64,000 nucleotides of DNA from Ewingella americana (GTDB lineage: Bacteria; Pseudomonadota; Gammaproteobacteria; Enterobacterales; Enterobacteriaceae), in contig NZ_RCZD01000004.1 of assembly GCF_006438725.1 (NCBI RefSeq), positions 310,001-374,000 on the forward strand. Reading direction: 5' to 3'. The notes under the pieces are model-generated. The model did no database searches. It saw only the letters and a list, made by a program, of their open reading frames with translations, and was not told where the DNA came from. The position numbers and the translations under genes are program-made. Positions 47,414 through 58,086 of the stretch are shown piece after piece. Position 1 is the stretch's first letter; every line of letters starts with the position of its first letter.

Positions 47414-48847
47414 TCAGTGGTTACGCATGTACTCGTCCATATCGGTTTTCAGGTTATCAGACTTGGTACCAAAGATTGCCTGAACACCAGAACCTGCAAC
47501 GACAACGCCTGCTGCGCCCAATTTTTTCAGGCCAGCCTGATCCACTTTAGACACATCTGCAACACTTACACGCAGACGAGTGATACAGGCATCAAGGTTA
47601 GTGATGTTGTCTTTACCACCGAACGCCTGAACCAGAGAAGCAGACATTTCTGTACCGCCCTGAATCGTGGTTTCGCTGGCAGTGTCTTCACGCCCTGGTG
47701 TTTTCAGGTTCAGTTTCACAATCAGGAAACGGAAGATGCTGTAGTAAACCACGGCGTAAATCATACCAACTACTGGGAACAACCAGATACGGCTGCTATT
47801 ACCGCTCAACACGATAAAGTCGATCAAACCGTGTGAGAAGCTCGTGCCATCGCGCATACCCAACAGAATACAGATTGGGAACGCCAGGCCGGCCAGAATA
47901 GCGTGGATCACATACAGTATCGGGGCTACGAACATGAAGGAGAATTCGATTGGCTCGGTGATACCAGTCAGGAACGCAGTCAACGCAGCGGAGATCATGA
48001 TGCCGCCGACTTTTGCACGGTTTTCAGGTTTCGCTGAGTGCCAGATAGCAACAGCTGCAGCAGGCAGACCGTACATTTTGAACAGGAAGCCACCAGACAA
48101 TTTACCGGCAGTTGGGTCGCCAGCCATGTAACGCGGGATATCACCGTGGAACACCTGACCGGCGGAGTTCACATACTCACCGATTTGCATCTGGAATGGA
48201 ACGTTCCAGATATGGTGCAGACCAAACGGTACCAGTGCACGTTCAACTACGCCGTAAATACCGAAGGCAACCACTGGGTTCTGATAGGCAGCCCACTGAG
48301 AGAAGGTTTGGATTGCACTGCCAATTGGCGGCCAGATGAAGGACAGAACCACACCCATCACGATCGCAGCCATACCAGAGATGATCGGTACGAAGCGTTT
48401 ACCGGCGAAGAAGCCCAGATATTCTGGCAACTTAATACGGTAGAAGCGGTTAAACATATAGGCTGCAATCGAACCGGCAATAATGCCGCCCAGAACACCT
48501 GTATCAGCAAGGTGTTTGGCGACAATCTCTTCGGCCGGTAAATGCAGGATCAACGGGGCGATGACTGCCATGGTTTTGACCATGATGCCGTAAGCCACCA
48601 CCGCCGCCAGTGCAGATACACCGTCGTTGTTGGTGAAACCAAGTGCCACGCCAATGGCAAAAATCAGCGGCATGTTAGCGAAAACTGAACCACCCGCTTC
48701 CGCCATGACGTGGGAAACGATCAGTGGCAGCCAACTGAAGTTTGCAGAACCGACACCAAGCAGAATACCTGCAATTGGTAGTACGGAAACTGGCAACATC
48801 AGCGATTTACCGACCTTCTGAAGGTTTGCAAACGCGTTCTTAAACAT
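47414..48847 (-). CDS. ptsG: PTS glucose transporter EIICB
   Basis: A 477-residue inner-membrane permease importing and phosphorylating glucose. The N-terminal IIC domain (about 1-380) carries the membrane helices and the substrate-site loop [14 protein letters not shown] linker leads to the C-terminal IIB domain with the phospho-cysteine in [13 protein letters not shown]. The ATG at 48847 follows CAGGAG. The leader around the start is nearly the E. coli sequence targeted by SgrS RNA. Two Mlc-like sites lie upstream. Confidence 0.97.
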   Translation of the reverse strand: MFKNAFANLQKVGKSLMLPVSVLPIAGILLGVGSANFSWLPLIVSHVMAEAGGSVFANMPLIFAIGVALGFTNNDGVSALAAVVAYGIMVKTMAVIAPLILHLPAEEIVAKHLADTGVLGGIIAGSIAAYMFNRFYRIKLPEYLGFFAGKRFVPIISGMAAIVMGVVLSFIWPPIGSAIQTFSQWAAYQNPVVAFGIYGVVERALVPFGLHHIWNVPFQMQIGEYVNSAGQVFHGDIPRYMAGDPTAGKLSGGFLFKMYGLPAAAVAIWHSAKPENRAKVGGIMISAALTAFLTGITEPIEFSFMFVAPILYVIHAILAGLAFPICILLGMRDGTSFSHGLIDFIVLSGNSSRIWLFPVVGMIYAVVYYSIFRFLIVKLNLKTPGREDTASETTIQGGTEMSASLVQAFGGKDNITNLDACITRLRVSVADVSKVDQAGLKKLGAAGVVVAGSGVQAIFGTKSDNLKTDMDEYMRNH

Positions 48848-48870
48848 AATTGAGTGTGCTCCTGAGTAAT
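48845..48870 (-). promoter_or_regulatory. Conserved ptsG translation-initiation region (SgrS target-like)
   Basis: On the minus strand ACTCAGGAGCACACTCAATT immediately precedes the start. In E. coli the matching stretch pairs with the sRNA SgrS under glucose-phosphate stress. The close conservation suggests the same control, but no sgrS gene is in this window. Confidence 0.5.
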
Positions 48871-48976
48871 GATGTTTTTTGATACTTCTCACGGCGCTCG
48901 CTTATTTACGCTGCGAACTGCCGAGTTGCAAGGTTATGAAAACCCTTGGCGTTCAGAGTGTCTGAGCACCCCTTTT

Positions 48977-49002
48977 GAATTTTTACGCAGGGTAAAATAA
49001 TT
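48977..49002 (-). promoter_or_regulatory. Mlc-like operator 1 upstream of ptsG
   Basis: On the minus strand AATTATTTTACCCTGCGTAA lies 130-155 bp upstream of the ptsG start and resembles Mlc operators, which are AT-rich with TTATTTTA and a GC centre. E. coli ptsG has two Mlc sites. Confidence 0.5.
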
Positions 49003-49149
49003 CCCTTTGTTAATGTTTGATGGCAGTCACGTTTTGCCGAAAAAACGGCGTAGACTCAGTAAAAAACGGCGTTTTTTCTAAAGAAAATCCGAATCATGCT
49101 CATCAAACAGCCCGAAACGGGTGTGCACATTACCCGTTCAGGCGATTAA

Positions 49150-49171
49150 TTACGAGTTGTAAAATAATTCC
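49150..49171 (-). promoter_or_regulatory. Mlc-like operator 2 upstream of ptsG
   Basis: GGAATTATTTTACAACTCG on the minus strand shares the ATTATTTTAC core with operator 1, about 170 bp away, as in the two-site arrangement of E. coli ptsG. Confidence 0.4.
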
Positions 49172-49194
49172 AGTCAATATGACTGGGCTCAAGG

Positions 49195-49989
49195 TCAGAT
49201 CAGGGAGGAAGTATCGAGGTGGAACAGGCGAGAAAAGTTTGCAGTGGTTGCCTGCGCCAGTTGCTCAATACTCACGCCTTTGAGCACAGCGAGGTATTCA
49301 GCGATATCACGAACGTAAGCAGGCTGATTTTCTTTCCCGCGATACGGGACCGGCGCCAGATAAGGTGAATCCGTCTCGACCAATAAGCGATCCAGCGGCA
49401 CATAGCGCGCGACGTCACGCAACTGCTCAGCATTGCGGAAGGTGACGATGCCCGAAAACGAAATGTAAAAACCGAGGTCGAGCAGGAATTTGGCAGTAGA
49501 TAAATCTTCGGTAAAGCAGTGCAGAACACCACCGCATTCGCCCGCCTGTTCATCGCGTAAAATATCCAGCGTATCCTGACGTGCATCACGGGTATGAACA
49601 ATCACCGGCTTATTCAGTTCGCGGCCAACACGGATATGGTGACGGAAAGAGTCCTGCTGAAGTGTAAGCTGGTGATCTTCTTTCTGATAAAAGTAATCCA
49701 GCCCGGTTTCACCCAATGCGACCACGTTGAGGTCCGCAGCCAGACGCCGCAGCTCCTCGAAATCATAGCCCTCTTCGATATTTAAAGGGTGTACGCCGCA
49801 GGAAAATGCCACATCAGGACGCTCGCCAATGAGTTGAGTCATGGCTGTGTAACCTGGCAGGGTAGTGGCGACAGCCAGCATAAATTTCACATCACGTTCG
49901 CGGGCTTTTTCCAGCACCGCATCCACGCCGCTATGTAGCTCGTTGTAATCCAGGCTGTCCAGATGACAGTGGGAGTCGACTAAAAACAT
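49195..49989 (-). CDS. ycfH: TatD-family metal-dependent hydrolase YcfH
   Basis: A 264-residue TIM-barrel protein of the TatD DNase family. Metal ligands are in MFLVDSHCHLD, VALGETGLDY, VIVHTRDA and LLVETDSPYL. It is almost colinear with E. coli YcfH, whose physiological substrate is not firmly known; family members show 3'-5' nuclease or D-aminoacyl-tRNA-related activity. It is the last gene of the leftward tmk-holB-ycfH group, ahead of ptsG. Confidence 0.95.
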   Translation of the reverse strand: MFLVDSHCHLDSLDYNELHSGVDAVLEKARERDVKFMLAVATTLPGYTAMTQLIGERPDVAFSCGVHPLNIEEGYDFEELRRLAADLNVVALGETGLDYFYQKEDHQLTLQQDSFRHHIRVGRELNKPVIVHTRDARQDTLDILRDEQAGECGGVLHCFTEDLSTAKFLLDLGFYISFSGIVTFRNAEQLRDVARYVPLDRLLVETDSPYLAPVPYRGKENQPAYVRDIAEYLAVLKGVSIEQLAQATTANFSRLFHLDTSSLI

Positions 49990-50023
49990 AATATTTAACT
50001 CTTTACGATGGTTGTGCAGGCCG

Positions 50024-51049
50024 CTACGCCGGTGAAACCCGCGTACCGCTTAGGGAAGAATCAGAACGGAACTCACTCAGGGACATATCCCATTCGAGGA
50101 GTTGCTCAGTCAGTATTAGTTCACGGTTCACACCAATGATCGTCAGCAATTGCTGGCGGCAATGCATCCAGGCCTGAACACTTTTTTGCAGTGCATCATT
50201 GGCCTGCAACCCGGCAATTTGTGCGATTAACGGCTGCTGATCGTGATTAATAATAAACTGCCCGGCATTTTGCTGCCATTTGATGGCATCCAGCAATAAA
50301 GAACAGAGCCATTGCAGGCGATCAGCCACATCGTCATGGTTCAACTGAATCATCAACGACAGCATATCTCGCTGCTGGCAACTGGTCGTCAACTGCTGAC
50401 ACAGCGCCATTCGCTGTTTCCAGCGCTCAGGTTGTAACAAGGCCAGCGCAGCTAACGGCGTGCCGTTGCTCAGCCGTAAAGCTGTTTTAATCGCAACAGG
50501 GTCAGCGTTGAGCTGCCGCCCAATCCACTGCGTGGTCGGAACTTCATCAGGCGTAGGCAGATGCCAGTAGAAACAACGGCTGCGCAGTGTAGCGAGTAAA
50601 CCGGAAGTTTCCCGGCAACCAATCAGAAAGTAAGTTTTTGCTGGCGGCTCTTCCAGCGTTTTCAATAAGGCGTTAGCGGCAGCCTCCGTCAGCAATTCAG
50701 CTTCAGGCACCCATACCACTTTTGCCCCACCCTGCTGAGAGTAGTTATAGAGTGTTTCAATCAGTTGACGCACGGGATCAACACCCAGCGAGTTTTTGCC
50801 CTTTTCCGGCATCAGCACGTGCCAGTCAGGGTGATTACCGGCAATCATCAGTTGGCAACTGTGGCATTTTCCACAACTTTTCTCGCCATCCTGATGCTGA
50901 CACAATAACCAGCGGCTCAGACCATACACCAGCGCAGCATCGCCCATGCCATTGGCGGCATGCATCAGCATGGCATGGTGCCCACGGCCAGACTGATATT
51001 GGCCGACGAGCTGCCGGTAGGGAGCACTAAGCCAGGGATACCAGGTCAT
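50024..51049 (-). CDS. holB: DNA polymerase III delta' subunit HolB
   Basis: A 341-residue clamp-loader subunit that helps place the beta clamp on DNA. The AAA+ N-terminal domain has a degenerate P-loop ([11 protein letters not shown]), as expected for the non-hydrolysing delta' subunit, and a zinc module ([11 protein letters not shown]). [17 protein letters not shown] is conserved with DnaX. Its start overlaps the tmk stop by four bases. Confidence 0.96.
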   Translation of the reverse strand: MTWYPWLSAPYRQLVGQYQSGRGHHAMLMHAANGMGDAALVYGLSRWLLCQHQDGEKSCGKCHSCQLMIAGNHPDWHVLMPEKGKNSLGVDPVRQLIETLYNYSQQGGAKVVWVPEAELLTEAAANALLKTLEEPPAKTYFLIGCRETSGLLATLRSRCFYWHLPTPDEVPTTQWIGRQLNADPVAIKTALRLSNGTPLAALALLQPERWKQRMALCQQLTTSCQQRDMLSLMIQLNHDDVADRLQWLCSLLLDAIKWQQNAGQFIINHDQQPLIAQIAGLQANDALQKSVQAWMHCRQQLLTIIGVNRELILTEQLLEWDMSLSEFRSDSSLSGTRVSPA

Positions 51050-51696
51050 TGCTGATTACCTTCCTGCTGCTGGGCTTTAAACCACTGAGACAGAGTCTTT
51101 TCTATTGAAGCACTGACCTGCTCCAGTGTTTGAGATGCATCAATGGTTTTAATGCGGCTGTCTTCAGCCGCCAGGCTGAGATAGCGTTCGCGGGTGCGCT
51201 CAAAGAACGGCAGCGCCTCTTTTTCGATGCGATCCAGTTCACCGCGTACGCTGGCGCGTTGCAGACCAATCTCAGGAGGTAAATCGAGATACAGCGTCAG
51301 ATCCGGGCGGAAATCACCGAGAACGGTGTCGCGCAGCGAGCGCATCAGTTCGGCGTCAATACCACGCCCACCGCCCTGATAGGCCTGAGAGGAGAGATCA
51401 TGACGATCCCCCACCACCCAGGCACCGCGTGCCAGTGCAGGAAGGATCACTGTCTCTACCAGTTGAACCCTTGCGGCATAAAGCATCAGCACTTCTGCTT
51501 TGACCGTAGGTTTATCGTCTTCCACGCCACGTTTGAAGAGATCCCGGAGTTTTTCGGCCAATGGGGTACCGCCCGGTTCGCGGGTAAACACGATATCCTC
51601 AACACCGAGGTTGCGCAGTTGGTTGACGACGACATCGCGTGCCGTGGTTTTACCGGCCCCTTCCAGACCTTCAATAACGATAAACTTACTTTTCAT
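51046..51696 (-). CDS. tmk: Thymidylate kinase
   Basis: A 216-residue kinase converting dTMP to dTDP. P-loop GLEGAGKTT is near residues 9-17; [17 protein letters not shown] carries the substrate site and part of the lid. The type-II arrangement, with lid arginines after GGGRG, fits enterobacterial enzymes. It overlaps mltG upstream by eleven bases and holB downstream by four. Confidence 0.97.
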   Translation of the reverse strand: MKSKFIVIEGLEGAGKTTARDVVVNQLRNLGVEDIVFTREPGGTPLAEKLRDLFKRGVEDDKPTVKAEVLMLYAARVQLVETVILPALARGAWVVGDRHDLSSQAYQGGGRGIDAELMRSLRDTVLGDFRPDLTLYLDLPPEIGLQRASVRGELDRIEKEALPFFERTRERYLSLAAEDSRIKTIDASQTLEQVSASIEKTLSQWFKAQQQEGNQQ

Positions 51697-52711
51697 TCTT
51701 ATTTTTCAATGCCTCGCGATACACACGCACCGCTTTATTGTGATTTTCGAGGTTAGTGGTAAAAGTATGCCCGCCTTTGCCATCTGCCACAAAATAAAGA
51801 TAAGGCGTTTTAGCCGGGTGCGCAGCCGCAACGATCGATGCCTCACTCGGCATAGCAATTGGCGATGGCGGCAGACCTGGAATCACGTAGGTGTTATACG
51901 GCGTCGGTGTTTCCAGATCTTTACGGGTGATATTACCGTTGTAGCTTTCACCCATTCCATAGATCACAGTGGGGTCCGTTTGCAGACGCATACCAATGCG
52001 TAAACGGTTAATGAATACTGAGGCCACTTCCGGGCGCTCGTCTTTCACCGCCGTTTCCTTTTCGATTATTGACGCCATGGTCAGCATTTCGGTCGGCGAT
52101 TTATAAGGCAGAGACGTGTCACGTTCGTTCCAGAGCGTATCGACAGTTTTTACCATGCGCTGATGCGCGCGTTTGAGCAGGGACAGGTCCGTCATACCGG
52201 CTGTATAAAGATAGGTATCAGGATACAACCAGCCTTCCGCATTGGTGGCATCTTTCATGCCGATGGCGGTTGCGATCTCTTCGCCACTTTTCCCGGTAAG
52301 CTCATGCTTCAGATAACCTGAGTTTTGCAACAATTTCATCCAGTCACTCAGTTTAAAACCTTCCACCAAGCGCACGCTGAACTGGGCTTCTTTACCGCTT
52401 TTAAGCAGTTCGAGCATCTGGCGTACTGTCATCCCTTTTTCAAAGCGATAAGTCCCTGCTTTGAACTCGCTGAGCTGAGGTTCAATGCGTAGCAGCCAAG
52501 AGAAATAAGGATTTTCCTGCATCAGTTTGTGTTTGACCAGCAGCGTTTCCAGCACCACCCGCCCCGTGCCAGCGGGTAGCGTAAAGATCGTTTCCTGACT
52601 TACATTGATGGGACGATCGGCAAAACGCTCTACTTTGTTATAAGCAAAAAACACCATACCGAGTATAAGCAACAGGATTAGGGCGGAGATCTTGAGTTTT
52701 TTATTCTTCAT
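51686..52711 (-). CDS. mltG: Endolytic murein transglycosylase MltG
   Basis: A 341-residue single-pass membrane enzyme that cleaves nascent glycan strands and sets their length. The N-terminal helix (about 8-24) is followed by a LysM-like region and the YceG catalytic domain with Glu in [26 protein letters not shown] and [18 protein letters not shown] are conserved. I prefer [14 protein letters not shown] at 52711; the frame opens two residues earlier. Confidence 0.96.
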   Translation of the reverse strand: MKNKKLKISALILLLILGMVFFAYNKVERFADRPINVSQETIFTLPAGTGRVVLETLLVKHKLMQENPYFSWLLRIEPQLSEFKAGTYRFEKGMTVRQMLELLKSGKEAQFSVRLVEGFKLSDWMKLLQNSGYLKHELTGKSGEEIATAIGMKDATNAEGWLYPDTYLYTAGMTDLSLLKRAHQRMVKTVDTLWNERDTSLPYKSPTEMLTMASIIEKETAVKDERPEVASVFINRLRIGMRLQTDPTVIYGMGESYNGNITRKDLETPTPYNTYVIPGLPPSPIAMPSEASIVAAAHPAKTPYLYFVADGKGGHTFTTNLENHNKAVRVYREALKNKNEK

Positions 52712-52736
52712 AAACATTCACTTTTAACGCGCGGTT

Positions 52737-53534
52737 TTAACAAACCTGGTGTAAAAAATCGTACAACTGCGACGACGTAAAGTGCCAGTCTTGAGCCTGT
52801 CGGACCGGCAGGATGGGCATCAGCGCGTTGCAAATAATCACCTCATCCGCATCATGCAAGACGTCAGGTGGTTGTTTGACAACAGAAATGGTATAAATTT
52901 CCGATTGTTCAAGTAAAGAAATGATTTGGCTGCGCATAATTCCCGCAACACCTGAGGCGGAAAGATCCGGGGTGAAAATCTGGTCACCTTTACGCCAGAA
53001 TATATTCGCGGCACAACATTCCACCAGCATCCCTGAGGTATCAACCACCAGCGCCTCATGGGCATCCGTCTGGTCAAGATGCAAACGGATCATGACCTGC
53101 TCTAACCGGTTAAGGTGTTTGATTCCGGCGAGCAACGTATTCTGGCCCAACGCCACCGGGCTTAGCGCGAGTTTTACACCCAGCCGCCGCCACTGATGGT
53201 AGTGCCCCGGATAGTCAGAAACGGAAACAATACGAGTGGGCGAACCACAACCCTGCGAACTGTACCCGCGACCGCCCTCTCCCCGGCTGATAATGGCTTT
53301 AACCACCCCTTCCTCGCGCATGCTTGCAGCGTGGGCCATTTCCTCTTCCAGTGCCGTCCAGTCTGCACCTTCAATCATCAACCGCTGCGAGGCAGCTTTT
53401 AGCCTTTCAATATGCGCTTCAGCAAACTGAATTTTTCCTGCAGTAACACGTGCTGTGGTAAAACTTCCGTCACCGAATTGTGCCGCGCGGTCACTGGCTG
53501 ACAGCAAACTGGCTGAGATACCGTTAATCCACAT
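52737..53534 (-). CDS. pabC: Aminodeoxychorismate lyase PabC
   Basis: A 265-residue PLP enzyme of the branched-chain aminotransferase fold that releases pyruvate from aminodeoxychorismate to give p-aminobenzoate for folate. The PLP lysine lies in GIKHLNRLEQ, and FGDGSFTTARV opens the fold. I chose MWINGISASLLS at 53534 with GGGAG at good spacing. It sits between fabF and mltG, the usual arrangement. Confidence 0.95.
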   Translation of the reverse strand: MWINGISASLLSASDRAAQFGDGSFTTARVTAGKIQFAEAHIERLKAASQRLMIEGADWTALEEEMAHAASMREEGVVKAIISRGEGGRGYSSQGCGSPTRIVSVSDYPGHYHQWRRLGVKLALSPVALGQNTLLAGIKHLNRLEQVMIRLHLDQTDAHEALVVDTSGMLVECCAANIFWRKGDQIFTPDLSASGVAGIMRSQIISLLEQSEIYTISVVKQPPDVLHDADEVIICNALMPILPVRQAQDWHFTSSQLYDFLHQVC

Positions 53535-53646
53535 ATTCACTCCCCCTGTATCCCGCTGTATGGCCTGACTGACTGAAGAGCCTGAAGCATTTTTGCTTGC
53601 CCATCAAGTAGACCATTCCTGATTTACGATGGGAATGTCAGACAGC

Positions 53647-53672
53647 AGAAAGGCCCGCAAACGGGCCTTTCT
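53647..53672 (-). terminator. Terminator-like hairpin after fabF
   Basis: AGAAAGGCCCG/CGGGCCTTTCT stem with a CAAA loop; the following T-run is weak, so partial read-through into pabC is possible. Confidence 0.6.
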
Positions 53673-53701
53673 GGGATGGAAAAACACCGTGTAATGGTTC
53701 G

Positions 53702-54943
53702 TTAGATTTTACGGAACACCAGTGATCCATTGGTGCCACCGAAGCCAAACGAGTTACACAACGTGTATTCCATATTTTTGACCTGACGGGCTTCGTGCGC
53801 GACGAAATCCAGATCACAACCCTCGTCAGGGTTATCAAGATTGATGGTGGGTGGTACAGCCTGATCGCGAAGCGCGAGCAAGGTAAAGATTGACTCCACT
53901 GCACCCGCTGCGCCCAGCAGATGACCGGTCATAGACTTCGTCGAGCTAACCAGTACACGGTGCGCATCTGCACCAAATACCGATTTAACGGCCTGAGTTT
54001 CTGCTTTGTCGCCGGCCGCCGTCGAGGTGCCATGTGCATTGATATAACCAATTTTGGCCGCCGAAATCCCCGCATCACGCAGAGCATTTTCCATCGCCAG
54101 CGCTGCACCTGCGCCGTCTTCAGGAGGTGACGTCATATGGAAAGCATCACTGCTCATACCAAAACCGACAATTTCAGCATAAATTTTAGCACCGCGTTTT
54201 TTCGCGTGCTCATACTCTTCCAGCACCATGATACCTGCGCCGTCGCCCAGCACGAAACCATCTCGATCTTTATCCCACGGGCGGCTCGCGGCCTGAGGGT
54301 TATCATTGCGGGTAGACAATGCACGTGCTGCGCCAAAGCCACCAACCCCCAGAGGGGTACTGGCCTTCTCAGCACCACCGGCCAGCATAACATCGGCATC
54401 ATCATAAGCGATGATGCGAGCCGCATGACCAATATTATGAACACCTGAAGTACAGGCTGTGGCAATAGAAATGCTCGGTCCACGTAAACCAAACATGATG
54501 CTCAGATGACCGGCAATCATATTGACGATAGTGGAGGGAACAAAAAATGGGCTGATCTTGCGTGGTCCGCCGTTAACCAGTGAGGTATGGTTTTCTTCAA
54601 TCAGACCAAGGCCGCCGATACCTGAACCAATGGCTGCACCAAAGCGCGGGGCGTTCTCGGCAGTGACTTCAAGCCCGGAGTCCTGCATGGCCTGAATACC
54701 GGCGGAAATACCGTATTGAATGAAGTAATCCATCTTGCGCGCATCTTTACGCGAGATGTAATCTTCACAATTAAAATCTTTTACTAAGCCAGCAAAACGC
54801 GTTGCATAGGCACTAGTATCAAAATGATCGATTAGGCTAATGCCACTCTGACCGGCAAGAAGAGCGCTCCATGTGGACTCTACAGTATTGCCGACAGGAG
54901 ACAGCATGCCAAGTCCAGTCACTACAACTCGACGCTTAGACAC
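53702..54943 (-). CDS. fabF: 3-oxoacyl-ACP synthase II FabF
   Basis: A 413-residue condensing enzyme elongating acyl-ACP, including palmitoleoyl-ACP at low temperature. The nucleophile is Cys164 in [11 protein letters not shown], with catalytic His in [11 protein letters not shown] and [12 protein letters not shown]. The start is GTG 54943 ([12 protein letters not shown]) behind GGAGGACACAC; the frame runs to 54985 without support. It lies after acpP, separated by a terminator. Confidence 0.97.
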   Translation of the reverse strand: MSKRRVVVTGLGMLSPVGNTVESTWSALLAGQSGISLIDHFDTSAYATRFAGLVKDFNCEDYISRKDARKMDYFIQYGISAGIQAMQDSGLEVTAENAPRFGAAIGSGIGGLGLIEENHTSLVNGGPRKISPFFVPSTIVNMIAGHLSIMFGLRGPSISIATACTSGVHNIGHAARIIAYDDADVMLAGGAEKASTPLGVGGFGAARALSTRNDNPQAASRPWDKDRDGFVLGDGAGIMVLEEYEHAKKRGAKIYAEIVGFGMSSDAFHMTSPPEDGAGAALAMENALRDAGISAAKIGYINAHGTSTAAGDKAETQAVKSVFGADAHRVLVSSTKSMTGHLLGAAGAVESIFTLLALRDQAVPPTINLDNPDEGCDLDFVAHEARQVKNMEYTLCNSFGFGGTNGSLVFRKI

Positions 54944-54992
54944 GTGTGTCCTCCAGGGAGGGAGAAAAGTGATACGGTGGGACAAAAAAAAC

Positions 54993-55016
54993 TTAGGCGG
55001 TCGAGTGACCGCCTAA
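54993..55016 (-). terminator. Terminator downstream of acpP
   Basis: TTAGGCGGTC and its exact complement with loop GAGT are followed on the minus strand by eight T residues. It likely limits fabF expression relative to the abundant acpP transcript. Confidence 0.88.
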
Positions 55017-55041
55017 CTATCTAAACTAAAAGCAAATTAGC

Positions 55042-55278
55042 TTACTGCTGGCTAGCGTTGATAAAATCAATAGCTGCCTGAACAGTAGTGATCTTTTCAG
55101 CTTCTTCGTCAGGGATCTCGGTATCAAACTCTTCTTCCAGAGCCATAACCAGCTCAACGGTGTCGAGAGAATCAGCGCCAAGGTCGTCTACGAAAGACGC
55201 AGCATTAACTACTTCTTCCTGTTTAACACCCAGCTGTTCAACAATGATTTTCTTAACGCGTTCTTCGATAGTGCTCAT
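55042..55278 (-). CDS. acpP: Acyl carrier protein
   Basis: The 78-residue acidic carrier holding growing acyl chains on 4'-phosphopantetheine attached to Ser37 in [10 protein letters not shown]. The sequence is essentially that of E. coli AcpP ([20 protein letters not shown]). Located between fabG and fabF, with its own terminator. Confidence 0.99.
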   Translation of the reverse strand: MSTIEERVKKIIVEQLGVKQEEVVNAASFVDDLGADSLDTVELVMALEEEFDTEIPDEEAEKITTVQAAIDFINASQQ

Positions 55279-55431
55279 ACTCTTAAATTTCCTATCAAAA
55301 CTCGCTTTCGCGATGGTTTTCGTAGTGTATAAAATGTTGGAAAAGATGCAACTAAATCCCGGCTGGTCAAACCACGAATTTGCTCTATTTTGCGGTTTTT
55401 ACCGCAAATAACGCAAATAGTTTCGTAATTT

Positions 55432-56166
55432 TTAAATCATGTACATGCCACCATTGACATGTAATGTTTCGCCAGTGATGTAGCTGGCCTCGTCAGAGGC
55501 TAAAAAAGCAACTGCGCTGGCAATCTCTTTTGCATCACCCAACCGGTTGGCTGGAACTGATGACAAAATGCCTGCGCGTTGATCATCTGTCAACGCCCTT
55601 GTCATGTCCGTCTCAATAAAGCCGGGAGCAACGACGTTGACAGTAATGCCGCGTGAAGCAATTTCACGCGCCAAAGACTTGCTAAAACCAATCAAGCCAG
55701 CTTTAGCCGCCGCGTAGTTCGCCTGCCCTGCGTTACCCATAGTTCCAACAACAGAACCAATAGTAATGATCCGGCCAAACCGCTTTTTCATCATAGCCCG
55801 CATTACTGCTTTTGACAGCCGAAACACAGAAGTCAAATTCGTATCCAGAATATCCTGCCACTCGTCATCCTTCATACGCATGAGAAGGTTATCACGTGTG
55901 ATGCCGGCATTATTAACTAAAATGTCAATTTCGCCAAATTCAGCTCGAATCGTAGCCAATACCTGCTCAATCGATGCAGAATCAACCACATTGAGGGCAA
56001 TCCCTTTACCCTTTTCGCCTAAATACTCACTGATTGCTTCAGCGCCTTTCTCGCTGGTCGCGGTGCCAATCACTGTTGCACCACCGGCCACTAATTTTTC
56101 TGCGATAGCACGGCCAATACCACGGCTTGCGCCGGTGACCAGGGCAATTTTACCTTCGAAGCTCAT
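55432..56166 (-). CDS. fabG: 3-oxoacyl-ACP reductase FabG
   Basis: A 244-residue short-chain dehydrogenase reducing beta-ketoacyl-ACP with NADPH. The cofactor motif is TGASRGIG (11-18), followed by NNAG; catalytic Ser138, Tyr151 and Lys155 lie in ITIGSVVG and YAAAKAG. It begins 12 bases after the fabD stop. Confidence 0.98.
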   Translation of the reverse strand: MSFEGKIALVTGASRGIGRAIAEKLVAGGATVIGTATSEKGAEAISEYLGEKGKGIALNVVDSASIEQVLATIRAEFGEIDILVNNAGITRDNLLMRMKDDEWQDILDTNLTSVFRLSKAVMRAMMKKRFGRIITIGSVVGTMGNAGQANYAAAKAGLIGFSKSLAREIASRGITVNVVAPGFIETDMTRALTDDQRAGILSSVPANRLGDAKEIASAVAFLASDEASYITGETLHVNGGMYMI

Positions 56167-56178
56167 ACCTACCCCTTT

Positions 56179-57108
56179 TTATTGTCCAATCGCCGCTGAC
56201 AGGCTGACAGAGTCGTTCACTGCCGCCGCAGTCAGGGTGTCAACAATACGTTTGGTCAGGCCGGTCAATACCTTACCCGGGCCAACCTCGACTAAGTGCT
56301 CAACGCCCTGCGCCGCCATGAATTCTACTGACTCAGTCCAGCGGACGGGATTGTAGAGTTGGCGAACCAGTGCGCTGCGAATAGCTTGCGGAGATGTTTC
56401 TACCTTGACATCCACGTTATTCACGACCGGATATTGAGGCGCACTGAAAGTCACATTTTCGAGTGCTACGGCCATTTTGTCAGCAGCCGGCTTCATCAAA
56501 GCACAGTGAGAAGGCACGCTGACAGGCAGCGGCAACGCACGTTTTGCACCAGCGGCTTTACAAGCAGCACCAGCACGTTCAACAGCTTCTTTGTTCCCCG
56601 CAATCACAACCTGTCCCGGCGAATTAAAGTTCACCGGAGAGACAACCTGTCCTTGCGCGGACTCTTCGCACGCTTTAGCAATAGCATCGTTATCGAGGCC
56701 GATAATTGCCGACATTGCGCCAGTACCCTCGGGCACAGCTTCCTGCATCAGTTTGCCACGTAATTCAACCAGCGAAATGGCCTGTTTGAAATCCAGCACG
56801 CCAGCACACACCAAAGCAGAATATTCACCCAGGCTATGTCCTGCCATAAATACCGGGTCAGTGCCTTTCTGTTGCTGCCAGACCCGCCAGATAGCCACGG
56901 AAGCAGCCAGCAAAGCAGGCTGAGTCTGCCAAGTTTTGTTCAACTCTTCAGCCGGCCCCTGTTGTACCAACTGCCATAAATCATAACCTAGTGCAGAAGA
57001 AGCCTCAGCAAAAGTTTCTTCGACAATCGGGTAGGTTGCGGCTAAGTCAGCCAGCATTCCCAGAGCCTGTGAGCCCTGGCCAGGAAAAACAACTGCTATT
57101 TTTGTCAT
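56179..57108 (-). CDS. fabD: Malonyl-CoA:ACP transacylase FabD
   Basis: A 309-residue enzyme loading malonyl groups onto ACP. The nucleophile Ser92 lies in AGHSLGEYSAL, with the oxyanion motif FPGQGSQ near the N-terminus and Arg in ELRGKLMQEA. I chose MTKIAVVFPGQ at 57108, with AGGATAATGAAA upstream; a Met two residues earlier is also in frame. Confidence 0.97.
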   Translation of the reverse strand: MTKIAVVFPGQGSQALGMLADLAATYPIVEETFAEASSALGYDLWQLVQQGPAEELNKTWQTQPALLAASVAIWRVWQQQKGTDPVFMAGHSLGEYSALVCAGVLDFKQAISLVELRGKLMQEAVPEGTGAMSAIIGLDNDAIAKACEESAQGQVVSPVNFNSPGQVVIAGNKEAVERAGAACKAAGAKRALPLPVSVPSHCALMKPAADKMAVALENVTFSAPQYPVVNNVDVKVETSPQAIRSALVRQLYNPVRWTESVEFMAAQGVEHLVEVGPGKVLTGLTKRIVDTLTAAAVNDSVSLSAAIGQ

Positions 57109-57126
57109 TTTCATTATCCTGTTAAA

Positions 57127-58080
57127 TCAAAAACGTATCAGCGCCGAGCCCCAGGTAAAGCCACCGCCAAATGCTTCAAGCAATACCAATTGCCCGCGTT
57201 GGATTCGTCCATCACGGACTGCTTCATCAAAAGCTGCAGGCACAGATGCCGCAGACGTATTGCCATGACGATCCAGCGTAATAACAACTTTATCCATCCC
57301 CATACCCAGCTTTTTAGCCGTAGCACTGATGATCCGCAGGTTCGCCTGATGCGGAACCAGCCAGTCGAGTTCGGAGCGGTCGAGGTTATTTGCTGTCAGA
57401 GTTTCATCGACAATGTGAGCCAGTTCAGTCACGGCCACTTTGAAGACTTCGTTACCAGCCATTGTCACGTAAGCGGGTTTTTCCGGCTCAGACTGACTTG
57501 GATACGGTAACGTCAGCAAATTGCCATAATGGCCGTCTGCGTGCATGTGCGTAGAAATAATGCCAGGCTCTTCGGATGCGCCCAGCAATACAGCACCTGC
57601 GCCATCGCCAAACAAAATCACGGTGCCACGATCTTGAGGATCGAGTTTACGCGACAACACATCGGAACCGATCACCAGCGCATGTTTCACTGCGCCGTTT
57701 TTAATGTATTGATCGGCCACGCTTAGCGCATAGGTAAAACCGGCACAAGCGGCAGCCAGATCAAAGGCGGCACAATCTTTGATACCCAGCATATTCTGCA
57801 ATTGACAGGCAGAACTAGGGAACGCGTGGGAAGATGAGGTCGTTGCAACAATGATTAAACCCACATCGCTTGCGCTGACGCCGGCCATTTCAAGCGCTTT
57901 TTCAGCTGCATGCAGGCCCATAGTGGCCACAGTCTCATCTGGCGCAGCGATACGACGTTCACGAATACCTGTGCGGGTGACGATCCACTCGTCGGAGGTA
58001 TCCACCATTTTTTCTAAGTCGGCATTAGTCCGAACTTGCACGGGCAAATAGCTCCCCGTACCGAGAATTTTTGTATACAT
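57127..58080 (-). CDS. fabH: 3-oxoacyl-ACP synthase III FabH
   Basis: A 317-residue enzyme that starts fatty-acid synthesis by joining acetyl-CoA to malonyl-ACP. Cys112 is in [13 protein letters not shown]; the His and Asn of the triad are in [10 protein letters not shown] and [11 protein letters not shown]. It follows plsX by six bases, the usual order. Confidence 0.98.
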   Translation of the reverse strand: MYTKILGTGSYLPVQVRTNADLEKMVDTSDEWIVTRTGIRERRIAAPDETVATMGLHAAEKALEMAGVSASDVGLIIVATTSSSHAFPSSACQLQNMLGIKDCAAFDLAAACAGFTYALSVADQYIKNGAVKHALVIGSDVLSRKLDPQDRGTVILFGDGAGAVLLGASEEPGIISTHMHADGHYGNLLTLPYPSQSEPEKPAYVTMAGNEVFKVAVTELAHIVDETLTANNLDRSELDWLVPHQANLRIISATAKKLGMGMDKVVITLDRHGNTSAASVPAAFDEAVRDGRIQRGQLVLLEAFGGGFTWGSALIRF

Positions 58081-58086
58081 GTACGA

